DNA of 64,000 bases from Acanthochromis polyacanthus. Its lineage: Eukaryota; Chordata; Actinopteri; Pomacentridae. The DNA lies in the NCBI RefSeq assembly GCF_021347895.1, contig NC_067132.1:9044995-9108994 (forward strand). The letters run 5' to 3'. Under the pieces are notes generated by a model. The model made no database searches and was not told the origin of the DNA. It saw only the letters and a program-made list of their open reading frames with translations. A program made the position numbers and the translations under genes. Shown in pieces: positions 10,597 to 21,138 of this stretch; within the stretch, counting starts at the first letter, position 1; every line of letters begins with the position of its first letter.

Positions 10597-12531
10597 CTGC
10601 AAGTGTGTTGAAGAAAATGTCAAGATCTTGTGTCACAGGAGATCAAACCAATCATCCTCCTTATTAATAAAACAGAAATTGCCAGTAGCTCTGGGCTTTC
10701 CCCGAACAATGACCGCAGGGCCTGTCATGATATGACTACAGGCTATTCTTTGGGGCTTCTTCAAATTACTCTGATCAGCTGCAAGCACTAGAGGGCAGCA
10801 AAGAATCATGGGACGTGAGCTTAGAGACCCACATGTTGGGGAGGTTGTAGCTGCTAACTCGGGAGCCAGAAACAGACTGGGATAGAAGACAAATTATAGC
10901 TCTGACATGAAAAAGAGAGTGAACTGACAGTGCAGACCTCATGCAGACCTTATATCTTGCCTGTGTTTAATGATGTCTTTTAATGAATGTAACAGGGTAT
11001 GTAAAGAACGGACAGAAGGAGACACTGAGACTACGCACGGCACAACGACAGGGGCAGGAAGACACAGTCTGGACACGGTGTCCAGTTCAGGAAGAAACAT
11101 TCATAGCAACCCGCTGAGAGCTAAGGATTTTAATGAGAGCAGGGACTTGAGATTTGAAGACAGCTATGGTAACAGTGCCGGGGCCCCACTCCAACAATGC
11201 AATCCCCCATGGACACATGCTGCGCCGAAGAAGCCTCAATAGTGGCCAGAGTATGTGTGGGAGCTCGGGCTTTAGTGTTTTTCAAATTACATGAAGAAAG
11301 ACTTCCAAGGAACACAAGGGAGTGAGATATTTGGGATGTTAGCCATGGCTTTATACTCCAGCATGAGATGTCTTTCGAGATACGACTCTCCAAATGACAG
11401 AATATACCAGCCAATATTCCCTTTAATAATGGGAAGATTTTAACAAGCTTCTGCAGACTCTATTTACCCATTAAACACAAAGGATGGAATTCCCACGTGG
11501 AACCACATTTCAGCTTCCAAGCCCCCCTTTTTTGCATATAAATCCCATTCCCAATTAAAAAGGCTTTGGCTTTTCCTTTTTTTTGTTCCATTACAGGGAG
11601 GCTTTGACCAAAGCTACCAACAAGCTCTGGATAAGATGAGCAGCCACATGACTCATTTGGTCATTTCATAAAAGGAAAAGAGCTTTTTCTTACCAAATGC
11701 CAACTTGAGCTATGTCTTTTGAGATTAGTGTGCGTGCACATTTACACCCACAGAGCTACACACACAGAGCTTATTAGCATGCATGATTTGAGATTCTTGA
11801 ATTGTAAAGTCAGAGAGGTAAGTGTTGACCCACAGACACATGGATGCATCCATACACACACTTATGCATATATGCATACACACATCTGCACTTCAGCTCT
11901 CATCTATTATCGTTGCCGGTGCCCCAGCAGACTGCAGACAGACCACAGCCAGCTGATTGAGCGAAGGGGGCTGGGTGGAGCCCATGGCCCATTAGCCAAG
12001 GTCAGACTGGGGCACAGCCTCTCAGCTGGCTGCTGCCTCATCAGCCTGCTATAGGAGACCCTGCTATGTGTGTTTTGTCCGTGCATGTGGCCCCAAAGTA
12101 CGCCCAATTTCCTCTGGTCATTTGCATTGTGCTTTCCGGTTTTGTGTTGCAGAGTGTGTGTGTTTAGTGTGTGTCAGTGTTGGCCCAGTGATTAGTGATT
12201 ATGCTGAGAAGGCAGCAGCAGAGCACCAGTGCTAATCATCAGCTATCCTTGCATCACACAACCTCCCTCACCCTGTCAGTGGCAGCCTCTCAGGGCCATA
12301 TCATCTGCTTTAATAACAGAAACACATCAGAGGAGGGAGTCCGCCTTGAGCTGGCAATCGTTAGCTAAGGTACACTTCTCGATAAATCTATAGAAATAAA
12401 GTCCAAACAAACCTTGAGCAGATAAATATTTACTCTATATGTCATCAGTCTGGTGCATAATCTTCATATTCAGTTGTACATAAGATGCTTGACTCTTGAT
12501 TGGAATGAAAATATATTATTTTTTTGCACAC
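10597..12531 (-). other. nrp1: nrp1 intron 12
   Basis: This 1.9-kb intron contains the CTCF-like motif at 10785. Just after the exon 12 donor it has an in-frame stop at 12470, then ATTAAA at 12309-12314 and a GU-rich stretch near 12252-12265 (minus strand). It is otherwise without recognised features. Confidence 0.85.
10785..10798 (+). promoter_or_regulatory. CTCF-like motif in intron 12
   Basis: The plus strand reads GCACTAGAGGGCAG, which fits CCASYAGRKGGCRS at 13 of 14 positions. It is about 190 nt from exon 13. Confidence 0.4.
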
Positions 12532-12582
12532 CTGGGATGGTATCCACTTCAGCAGTAGTGGTCTCCGGCATCACAGTACCAC
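12532..12582 (-). CDS. nrp1: nrp1 exon 12: short linker exon before the MAM domain
   Basis: This 51-nt exon has acceptor gttgtgacag and donor gtgtgc. It encodes GGTVMPETTTAEVDTIP with phase 1 at both ends, so it could be skipped without a frame change. Joining to exon 11 gives DVTGGTVMPE, which parallels the human LTGGTTV region. Joining to exon 13 gives DTIPAFLWFACDFGW. If the donor is not used, the frame runs on for 20 residues into the intron and stops at 12470. Confidence 0.9.
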
Positions 12583-13329
12583 CTGTCACAACATAGAACA
12601 TTTGCATAGTTAGAATAGTCTGCATATAGTTAGGCTCCTTTCCTAAAAAACTCTGCTCATGCACTTAATGTATCCATGCTGTCTAATTTCACTTAATAAA
12701 CACATGCTTTGTCTTTCGCTTCATTCTAATAAATGCTGTCTCTTGATATATCTAATGTGATGTAATAATTTCAAAACACGTGACTGCAACTGTGCCATGC
12801 TCATCATTGGAGACTGCTGGTTAATGGGGAGCGCAGGCAGCGGTGCAGGCGCAGAGAGTTACTGGGTTAGTAGGAAATGAGGCCAAGAGGCGTAAGTGGG
12901 GAAATAGGAGCGGGAGGACAAAGCAGGTGATAGATGAAATGATAGAGTGAGGCAGAGCTTGCTGCTGGTAGGTTGAGGAGCAGGTGTGTGTGGATCGATC
13001 TCTGGTGCAAGTGCAATAACCCCCCCTCCAGTGAGTTTCCACAGGTGGAGATAAGAAGACGCAGACTGAACAGAGAGGTGGGAGCGACAGGTGCAGGGAA
13101 TTGTAGCTGTGTGGATGCCAGCACACGTGTGGGTGCGTGCATGCATGCGAGTGTGCATGATAGATCGCAGATTAGCTGCGGTATCGGAATCAAACTGTGG
13201 CACAGAATGCTGAAGGTGGGGAAGAGGTGGTGAATCGAGGGGAGCAGATTGAGTGTGAGCCATAGCAGGAGGAAGGGCAACAAGGGGAGGGGAGAGTTGG
13301 TTGCAGTCTCATGAAGGCGATGTTAGCAC
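12583..13329 (-). other. nrp1: nrp1 intron 11
   Basis: This 0.75-kb intron is pyrimidine-rich on the transcript strand. It has overlapping open frames of 100-138 codons that show no family resemblance and come from base composition. Reading through the exon 11 donor stays open for about 45 codons, then stops. Confidence 0.85.
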
Positions 13330-13440
13330 CTGTCACGTCGTAGTCATCACCTGTGCCGCTGTGGCAGCTCGCCTGGTCGTCGTCACACTCGTCTGACGGG
13401 GTAGTGCTCGGGACTACTGTGGTGGGCGGGAGTGTAGGAG
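13330..13440 (-). CDS. nrp1: nrp1 exon 11: linker with Ser-Gly glycosaminoglycan site; two possible donors
   Basis: This 111-nt exon in its long form has acceptor gatctttctag. It encodes a Thr/Pro/Ser-rich stretch and then SDECDDDQASCHSGTGDDYD, ending DVT. The HSGTG serine in an acidic setting corresponds to human S612, the chondroitin/heparan sulphate attachment site. Two donors fit. ACAG|gtgatg ends the exon at 13351, and ACAG|gtgcta ends it at 13330. Both keep the same phase, and they differ by seven codons (GDDYDVT). The long form matches the usual human protein. Both donors are weak compared with the others in this gene. Confidence 0.92.
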
Positions 13441-15586
13441 CTAGAAAGATGGAGAAGAAGAGACAGCAGACAACATGGATTAGATTTTAAGTTAAGCATG
13501 AAATATGCACTGGGATAGGGGTTGGACGAGAGACGTTTTGGCTTTAAAGCTTTCTGATTTGGGCAACATTTAGAAGAGCAAACCATGGAAATCATCCATA
13601 TTTTCGTTTATTTTGCAGAGACAGCACAGAGAATTTTGATTATGTATAGGATTACATTCCCATTTGGTCCACTCACTATCTGATCATGATATTTCTTCAG
13701 CCAACACACTGAGTCTGAGAGGAAATCTTTCACTTGGAAAACACTTTAATCCAAGGCAACTTACAATAATGCTTGCAGACAAAATAAAAAAAAAAAACCT
13801 AGATGTTATCAGAAACCGGTAGATCAACAAACAAACACTAAAAGCATGTTCAGAATGTGGATTTTCAGCCTGCTTTAAACAGAATACAGAAAAACAAACA
13901 CTGAGAGATGTGTCTGTAATCTCAGCATGGTTCGTCCACAGTTACATTCTGAGCCTTAATATAGGCTTGAGATATTAGCATCCCTCCTTTTATCAAGCTG
14001 TGGAGGTGTGGGTGTATAAATAGAGCAGAAGCTAAAGCATGGTGCTCTGGGCTTGGGTGGCTTAAATTCAAAGATGCAGAAACAGAACTTGGGATTGGCT
14101 ATAGGCAGGGCCCCTGGCTGCTACTGTGGCCTATCATTACGGCCCTGCTTCACTTGGATGTGGGCAAGGCCCAAGATCCACTCCACGCTCCACTGCTGCA
14201 CAACCGTTTTGCGGTGTGTGTGCTTTTGTGTGTGTTTACGCTGACTGAGTAATGAACGGGCTTCCCCAGTGCAGACGGAGGAAAAAGAACGAGCAGCAAG
14301 GGGGAGAAAGACAGGCATAGACAGATAGGCCTGAAAAATGTGTACAGTATCTGAGTGTGTGTGTGTGAGATTGTGAGTGTGTGTGAGCCAATGCCTGCAC
14401 TCTCTCCCTCTGCTAGATGAAATATGAGGCAGATCAGCTCCTGTCAGATTCAGGGTGGGGAAGGTCAGGGATGGGGTCAGCGCTGCGTCAGGGGAGCCTC
14501 TCACAGAATCAAGGATTTAGCCCTCCTGCTATGGCTTGCCACATGGACACACACACTTGTACAAGCACCTGTGTACATGCATGATTGTGTATACTTGCCT
14601 GTAACCACATGTTTGGCAAGGTGATTGCGGTTGCGCTGTGTGCATACGTCTGTGCGAGTATGTGTGTGTTTGGCATTAACACCGAAAACAAGCATTATCA
14701 TCTGACTAAAGCTCCCGGTGGGAGTCCATGAGGCTTACAAGAGAATGGGCCTCCCTGAAATCCAATATGTAAATCCACTTAGGGCTAGCATGCACCACAG
14801 TATATTGCTGAGCTGTTTCTGTGCTACATCAGCTTGGAGAGAGGCAGATAAAGAGCAGGAAAAAATAGGGGTAATTTTAAAGATAGCAAAGTGAATGTCC
14901 TTTGAAAGAAGAAAGACATGCAGGGGTATTGAGGAGTGTGATGGGGCCAGGATGCAATAATCCTAGTGGGCCAGGTGGGCTTTCATTTGATCCCCTCCAG
15001 AAGTGGCTAGCTATGGGGGCAGCTTTGATGTTACATGGAGACAAGACAACTGTCCCTTGTAGGGATAAAGAGCAGGAGCTGGACAGCTGTGGGCTCAACA
15101 CAGGGAGCCCTCACGCACATCTTTAAATAACCAGGACTGTGGCAAAGACATGACGTGCAAGCTACTTACAGCCATGTCATTAGCTGGGATGATAGATTGC
15201 TCACCTGTGTGAACGTCAAGACTTTATTATGTGAACACATGTACAATCAGTCTGAGAATGAAGGTACTGAGATCCGGGTGTGTCTACTAAGGTCATCATC
15301 ATGGGTAGACGATTACTATTCTTACTAAAAATGCAAGCGTAACTGGAGACGATTTTCACGTCAACAACATGAGTAAAATGTCATGACTAGGTTTAAAAGC
15401 ATAACTACAGCTGAAAATGTCAACACCTTGGAAAGAAGGTTGCTCTAACTTTGCCACCACAAAATCACTGCCATAGAAATCAACAGCAGTGGCATTAATG
15501 ACACCAAACACAGACAGAAATATTGTTGTTACAGAGCACAAACAATGCAATACATTTTATTGGAAGTTCCATCTCTTAAACTTTAC
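13441..15586 (-). other. nrp1: nrp1 intron 10
   Basis: This 2.1-kb intron has short TG/CA runs around 14360 and 14550-14670 and a possible repeat relic at 13726-13800. No gene is seen. Confidence 0.85.
13726..13800 (+). repeat. possible relic of a fish interspersed repeat
   Basis: The string cactttaatccaaggcaact followed by tacaataatgc resembles the ttatccaaagcgacttacaa core found in many fish genomes. The similarity is short and followed by an A-rich tract, so this is a weak call. Confidence 0.3.
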
Positions 15587-15731
15587 CTTCAATCTCGCAG
15601 CCCAGGAGTTCAAGTCGCAGGCCCATCCCAGCAGGAGTGGCCCTCTCTGGGTAAATTCTGATGAAACGGGTCAGCAGGGGCTCCACTGTCCTCAGTTCAG
15701 GAGTGTCGTAATTGCTGTTACCTTCAAATAT
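15587..15731 (-). CDS. nrp1: nrp1 exon 10: end of F5/8 type C domain b2
   Basis: This 145-nt exon has acceptor ttccctgccag and donor gtaaag. It encodes IFEGNSNYDTPELRTVEP at the start and ends MGLRLELLGCEIE. LLGCE has the closing b2 cysteine. It joins exon 11 as GCEIEAPTLPPTT, moving into a Thr/Pro-rich linker. Confidence 0.96.
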
Positions 15732-16988
15732 CTGGCAGGGAAAAGAGAGGAGGCATAAAGTGTCATATTGCTGATAATGTCACTGCTGGGCATTTGAATG
15801 ATACGGCTCTCCGACCGCATAAACCCTGAGGCAGACTTATTCCTGCCTACCAAAAACCAGAAATGATATGGAGGGGTGGAGAGAGCTGGGTAGGTAGAAA
15901 GATGATGGGAAAGAAAAGAAGATGACCAGATCACTCTCATCTTGCTGACATCTAAAGCACAGCTTAGGTGAGTGACGCAGGGGGCCAACGGCAACAACAG
16001 CATGACACACACCTCTGTCAAAAGCAACTTTCAGTTCTGCCTTAGATGTTCCACAAGGGGAGGAATAATTGAGGAAAAGAGGAGAATGGGAGGTGTGAGA
16101 AAGGCAAGAAAAGAAGGAGATAGAGGATTGATGGAAGTTGATTAATGGGTATGATCACGTGAAGGAGCTTGGTGAGCCTTAGATGCTGGGAACCTCTTAG
16201 ACAAGAGCAGAAAGGCAGCTAACTAGGACAGGCGGGATATGGATCCTCCTCACTCCCTTCATAAATCAACCATCAGCCCATCTAGATCAGATTTATGCCC
16301 TGTCAGGGACACTTGTAATTGGGGACGGGCTGTTGCAGCTCTTCTTGGAGGTGTGTGTGATTGCGTACAAGAGTTTATATGTATTATTTGTGTGTAAGTG
16401 TGTGCATTCATTGAGCAATGTGTTGGTGTGTGTCTTCTGGGCAGGCAGATAAATCTTTGGTCACTTCTCTACGTTGCTCGTTCTTTCCTCCCCTGTTTTC
16501 CGCTGACTCCCTTCACCCCTCCTTTCTCTCTGGAGAGGTTTCGCTATCCATTGAAAGGGTTGAACGGCGTGTGTCGTGCAGAATACAAAGCAGGAAGAGA
16601 GAACTGGGGAAAGAACTCTGAGAGACTTGAGATGCTTATCCTAATGTGATTCAAAGCACTGCTGAAATTGACTCGCTATGACTGTTGAATGACTCACAAC
16701 TACCAGGCGCAATGCTCTAGTGACAACTGACTAAATGCGTCATAATCAGAATCGATGTTCTGATGTATCTGAGAAACATTTTTAGAAGCATGAATTCAAA
16801 TCCTTTTCCATCCATTCTAGCCTATCCCCCAGAACAAACTGTGGCCACACAGAAAGAAAAGATCAAGAGTTCCTTGGTTAGGGTTCTGCTTCTAATTTGT
16901 TACTAGAACTGAACAAACATCACAGTGGTTTCGGACATTCTTTAGCATTGCTGAAGGGTATTGTAGTACGTGTTCAACAAACCCTCAC
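15732..16988 (-). other. nrp1: nrp1 intron 9
   Basis: This 1.26-kb intron splits domain b2. Apart from a short TG-rich stretch near 16350-16440, nothing is recognised. Confidence 0.85.
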
Positions 16989-17320
16989 CTTTGGCTTGTT
17001 CCCATTCGTGTCTAACACCATCCTCCAGTCAGAGCCGTTGTTGCTATAGCCGAGGCGAAATTTCTTCATGAAGACCTTGTTCTCACGGTGCTTCCCTCCC
17101 TGGATGATCAACCCCTTCAGCAGCTTCTCCTCACCTAAATCCACCTGCAGCCATTCATTAGTGAAGGGCTGTGGCTGGGGCAGCAGGGTCCAGCCTGTCC
17201 TGCTGGTCAGCAGACGAGCATTCTCTGGTACCCAGCTCCTGTCCGTATGGGAGGACGCAGTGATCTGGTTGTCAGTGATCAAGCCTGATACCATACCCAG
17301 CATGCCCGAGCATGGGTACT
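16989..17320 (-). CDS. nrp1: nrp1 exon 9: F5/8 type C domain b2, main part
   Basis: This 332-nt exon has acceptor gtcttttag and donor gtgagg. It starts EYPCSGMLGMVSGLITDNQI, includes NEWLQVDLGEEKLLKGLIIQ and GGKHRENKVFMKKF, and ends NGNKPK. In b1 the equivalent sequence is split over two exons (6 and 7), so one intron present in b1 is absent in b2. NNGSDW contains a sequon at the place of human N522. The b2 domain supports heparin and VEGF binding with b1. Confidence 0.96.
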
Positions 17321-20300
17321 CTAAAAGACAAAAGGGAAGGCAAAGGTGTTGGCTTTTTGATACAAATTAAAGAAAACCTGCAGAGATGGTGGACAGAAAA
17401 ACAAGTCTTGATCTATATCTAAAGGCTTGATGTTCAACATCATTTACCATGCCACAACTCCAGTTTGGTGAGTTTGAGGTTCATATAGGGGCAACAGGAC
17501 TAGTCAAAGTCAGAGTCAGGAGGACTATTCCCCAAACTCTTTGTGATGTTACTGTGATCTCTCCCTCCATTCTCTTTCTCTGTTTCTCTCTGTCTGCTGA
17601 TCTCATGCATACTAATTCTTCTGCCTGAAGCGGTTGTCTCCAGGCAGCCAATTAAAACCCTTCTCTCTGTTGGTGCTTCCACCTCCTGCATTCTGGGAGT
17701 GCGTTTTCTTTTCATCTCCCTACCCCTCCCTCTATAGACTCACATATACGCACACACAAAAACACATTCTCTTTGTGTTTTATCTGCTGCTGCACTCATC
17801 TACCTTCTGCTCCACAGCTGTCAACATCTGTGGGACCACATCTTTGAACATCTCGTTGTTTCCTGTCCACATTTCAAACTTACTTCTCCTCCTTTTATTC
17901 AACTTCTCTGATCTTATTCTATCATAAGTTTGTAAGTTTTAGCATCTTTGGGTGTATTTCCAATTTGTTGACAAAGGGAAATGGCTGTCTTCTAATTTTT
18001 CCGCATTTCTTCTTCTTGGTGGCAACCCTTTGTATTAAAAGTTGAATTGAGTAACAACTTGTTGCTACAGCTTGGATGCATTTGCATGCATGAATCAGAT
18101 TCTTAAAGCTTTACACATGTTTTTGCCTTTGAACAGTAGCAAACAAAATCTCAGGCTTGCAAAGTTTTTGTTGTTGTGCCCTTATCTAGTGAAACGTTAT
18201 TTACTGTAAATCTCTACCGGCACTGTCATCAAAAACAGATGCAATTAAACAACCTGCTAAAACATTTCTACTAACCAAAATACAAATGAATTTATTTTGG
18301 ACATTACATTTGCACTCATGTATCACATCGCTGTACATTGCCATACTGCTTGGTAGGTAGGTATTCAATCCTTTGTCATAGTTGAATTGTCTACCCTGCT
18401 GGGATTTGCTTCTGGATTAAAACAAAAGACAAGAATCTACTATAGCAAGGCATACAGCATTATTTGTTAATATTCATGTCACATTTTACAGTACTGAGGT
18501 CTGTGAAACTTCTTCACAGTCTTTGTGTCCCATGAGGACTACGGTTAGTGGTTCATGGTGCAACTTAAGTCTTACATCTAAATCCTATTGTTAGTCTTAT
18601 GCACTTCTGAAACGCATCTCTGTGAAGCTCATAGAACATGCAGGAGTTTACAAAAGTTTCCCGATGTTGCAACTGACACTCTAAGTCTGATACTTGTATT
18701 AGGCTTAAACCTTCCCGTCTGCCGTGTCCGAACTTTTCCCAACACTTAATCCCGGGACACTGACTCAGAGACCTGTGATAAGCAATAACATATTTACTAT
18801 CTGGCTCCCACGGAGGGATAAATCCAGGCATTATTACTTCTTCTGTGTCTGTATGAGACAAAGTGTGCACTGTACCACTGCAGGACTCAATAGCATAGCT
18901 GCATCTGGGAAAAGCGAGTGAAAACTTGGAGAACAAGGCCTCATTCAGACACGTCTTTCTCTCTCTGGTTATCTAAAGCAGCTCCGATGCCAACCCGTGA
19001 GACAAATCTGTGGTCCTGCATTCTAGAAAAGTCCAAAGTGGAGCTCAAGTAACAAATGCTGTCAGGGTGGAAGCCTCTTGACTGATTTGTTTTCTTTCGT
19101 CTTTGGCCAAGATCTATTTGGGATTGATCAGAAGAGCGAGCCCGTGGCAGAGCAAAGGTAAAACCCTGCACACTGGACGCCTTTGAAGTGGGATGCTATG
19201 GAGAAAGGTACATGTGTGTGATTAGGAGTGTGTGTCTGTGTGCGTTTGTGACACTGATCTGAGTTTAGACTCTCGAGTAAACTCCCCGGGTCATCTGGAG
19301 CTGTTAATCGTCTTCAGCTGCGATCACAGAAGCTGCCGAGATGGCATGCACACAGTGACACACCCACAGGAACAAAAATTTGTGTGTATGTTTGTGGAGT
19401 GCAGGCATGGAGAGGAATATACATGGCTTTGTGGGCTGAGTTCAGGGTTTGGGTGGAGCATCAGTGGTTCATCAGTGATATTTATGTACCATGGCGTATT
19501 TACAAACAGCAGGGCGGTGGATCTTCTTATTAATGAGTAGCTGTTTGTATCAGGAGGGGCTTGCGACCATGATAATTAAGGAAACATCTTGCAACATTCT
19601 GGGGCTTAACTCCTCGACATACCTGACTTGGTGGGGGTGGGAAGATGGAAATGCACATTTGAATAGTTTCATAAAGCTCCACACCCCTAGTTTCCATCAC
19701 ATTTAGTGCAGTGGTCGGCCGCTGCTATGGCAGCACTTTTCCGGAAATGTGGAGATGCACTTAGAAAGCTCTCCATACTTTTCTTCTCATTAAAGTTCTG
19801 GTATCAGGGATCCATAACTCAATGTAGAAGTGAGTGAGTCACTGGGTTTATACAGCCCTCAAGAGCCTCAGAGTTTCCCTCAGTCTCTCTGACAGTGCAG
19901 CTAGCATGCAGTGAAGCTGGCAGCGTCTTCGGAGCACCCAGGGGTCCTGACGTCATTACGGAGGCCCTGTGGTGACTTCGATTCTGTGATGTGTTTATGC
20001 TCTGTGCAGCGGTCTGGTCGTGTGCCCCAAACATACGCCCCAGCTGTAACCCTGCTGTACCCACAGTGCCCTCTGCTATTACATGAACAGCCACGCATAT
20101 GTAACGTATAACTGCTCCACAAAAACACAAAGTGCTTTTCACATATGAGGGCATTTAGTGGGCCACAACCAATCCTGACCCCAACTTTAATCCAATCCTT
20201 AATGTCTGAACTAACAACACTGACAAAAAGCAGTTACTTTTTGCTTTTTGTCTGTCCTTGAAAGATATATTCCATATCTAAGTACAGAAGAACAAAACAC

Positions 20301-20993
20301 ACTGGGAAGCACTAATTAGAATTCAATACACATGCTCATAATCCCACAGAGATCCAGACAGATGTGTTAAAACCATGCAAAAGGGAGTTGCACACACCAC
20401 ATATTAAAATAACATCAACAAAAAGGCAAAGATAAGAAGAGTGTTGCCAAAATCAAAGCTTCATAAGTAAAAGACAGACTGCAGACTAAAGAGGAGGCTG
20501 AGAAGAGCTCAGCATAAGGGATGGGGCCGTGCAGAGCCCACCCAGCTCCAGCTCCCTCTGCCTGCCAGCTGTTGGCTCCATTTATATTAAATGACGTACA
20601 ACTAAACATGGGGAAACATAAATATGTAATCCTAATTCATGTGCCACTTTTCTATTATGCAGCAGCTTCTCTTAGCCTTTGAGGGGGACTCTTGCAGAAA
20701 GAGAGCTTCATCTCACACCTGGCAGAATTGAGGTGTTTAGCCAGCTGGGGCCTGGATGGGAAATAAACTGTGTTGCAACAAGAAGAAAGTGAAAACAACA
20801 CGGACACGTGCGGAAGTCATACAGAGTTGGTGGCATCAGCTGGCTACTGCATTTGAAAGTGTTACATATACAGTTAGAGCATAACCTCTATTATACAGAG
20901 TAGTCAGTTTTCAGCGGTAGCTGTGAGCAAAGACAGTGCTGCAATGCGCTTGTATATGTATGTGGATCAGCAGGGATCTCAGCAGTAACCAAC
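17321..20993 (-). other. nrp1: nrp1 intron 8
   Basis: This 3.7-kb intron lies between the b1 and b2 domains. No repeats of note and no credible coding frame are seen. Confidence 0.85.
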
Positions 20994-21138
20994 CTGATAT
21001 CTTACAGCCATACACCTCGAAGCGCAGTGCGATGCCTGTTTCCCAGGTAACGGGACGGATCCGGACGAAGCGCGTCAGCGTGGGCTTAGGCAGCATCGTC
21101 TTAGCAACGTCTGTTGGGTTGGTGTTGCCTTGGAAAAC
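20994..21138 (-). CDS. nrp1: nrp1 exon 8: end of F5/8 type C domain b1
   Basis: This 145-nt exon has acceptor ttctttcacag and donor gttggt. It encodes VFQGNTNPTDVAKTMLPKP at its start and ends RFEVYGCKIS. GCKI carries the closing disulphide cysteine of b1. The exon matches exon 10 in length (145 nt) and phase (starts 0, ends 1), as expected if b1 and b2 arose by duplication of a two- or three-exon module. The junction with exon 9 reads KISEYPCSG. Confidence 0.96.

Noticed and set aside
12821..13283. Three overlapping minus-strand frames of 101-138 codons in intron 11
   Set aside because: Overlap in different frames, low-complexity composition and no family resemblance; they lie between two proven exons.
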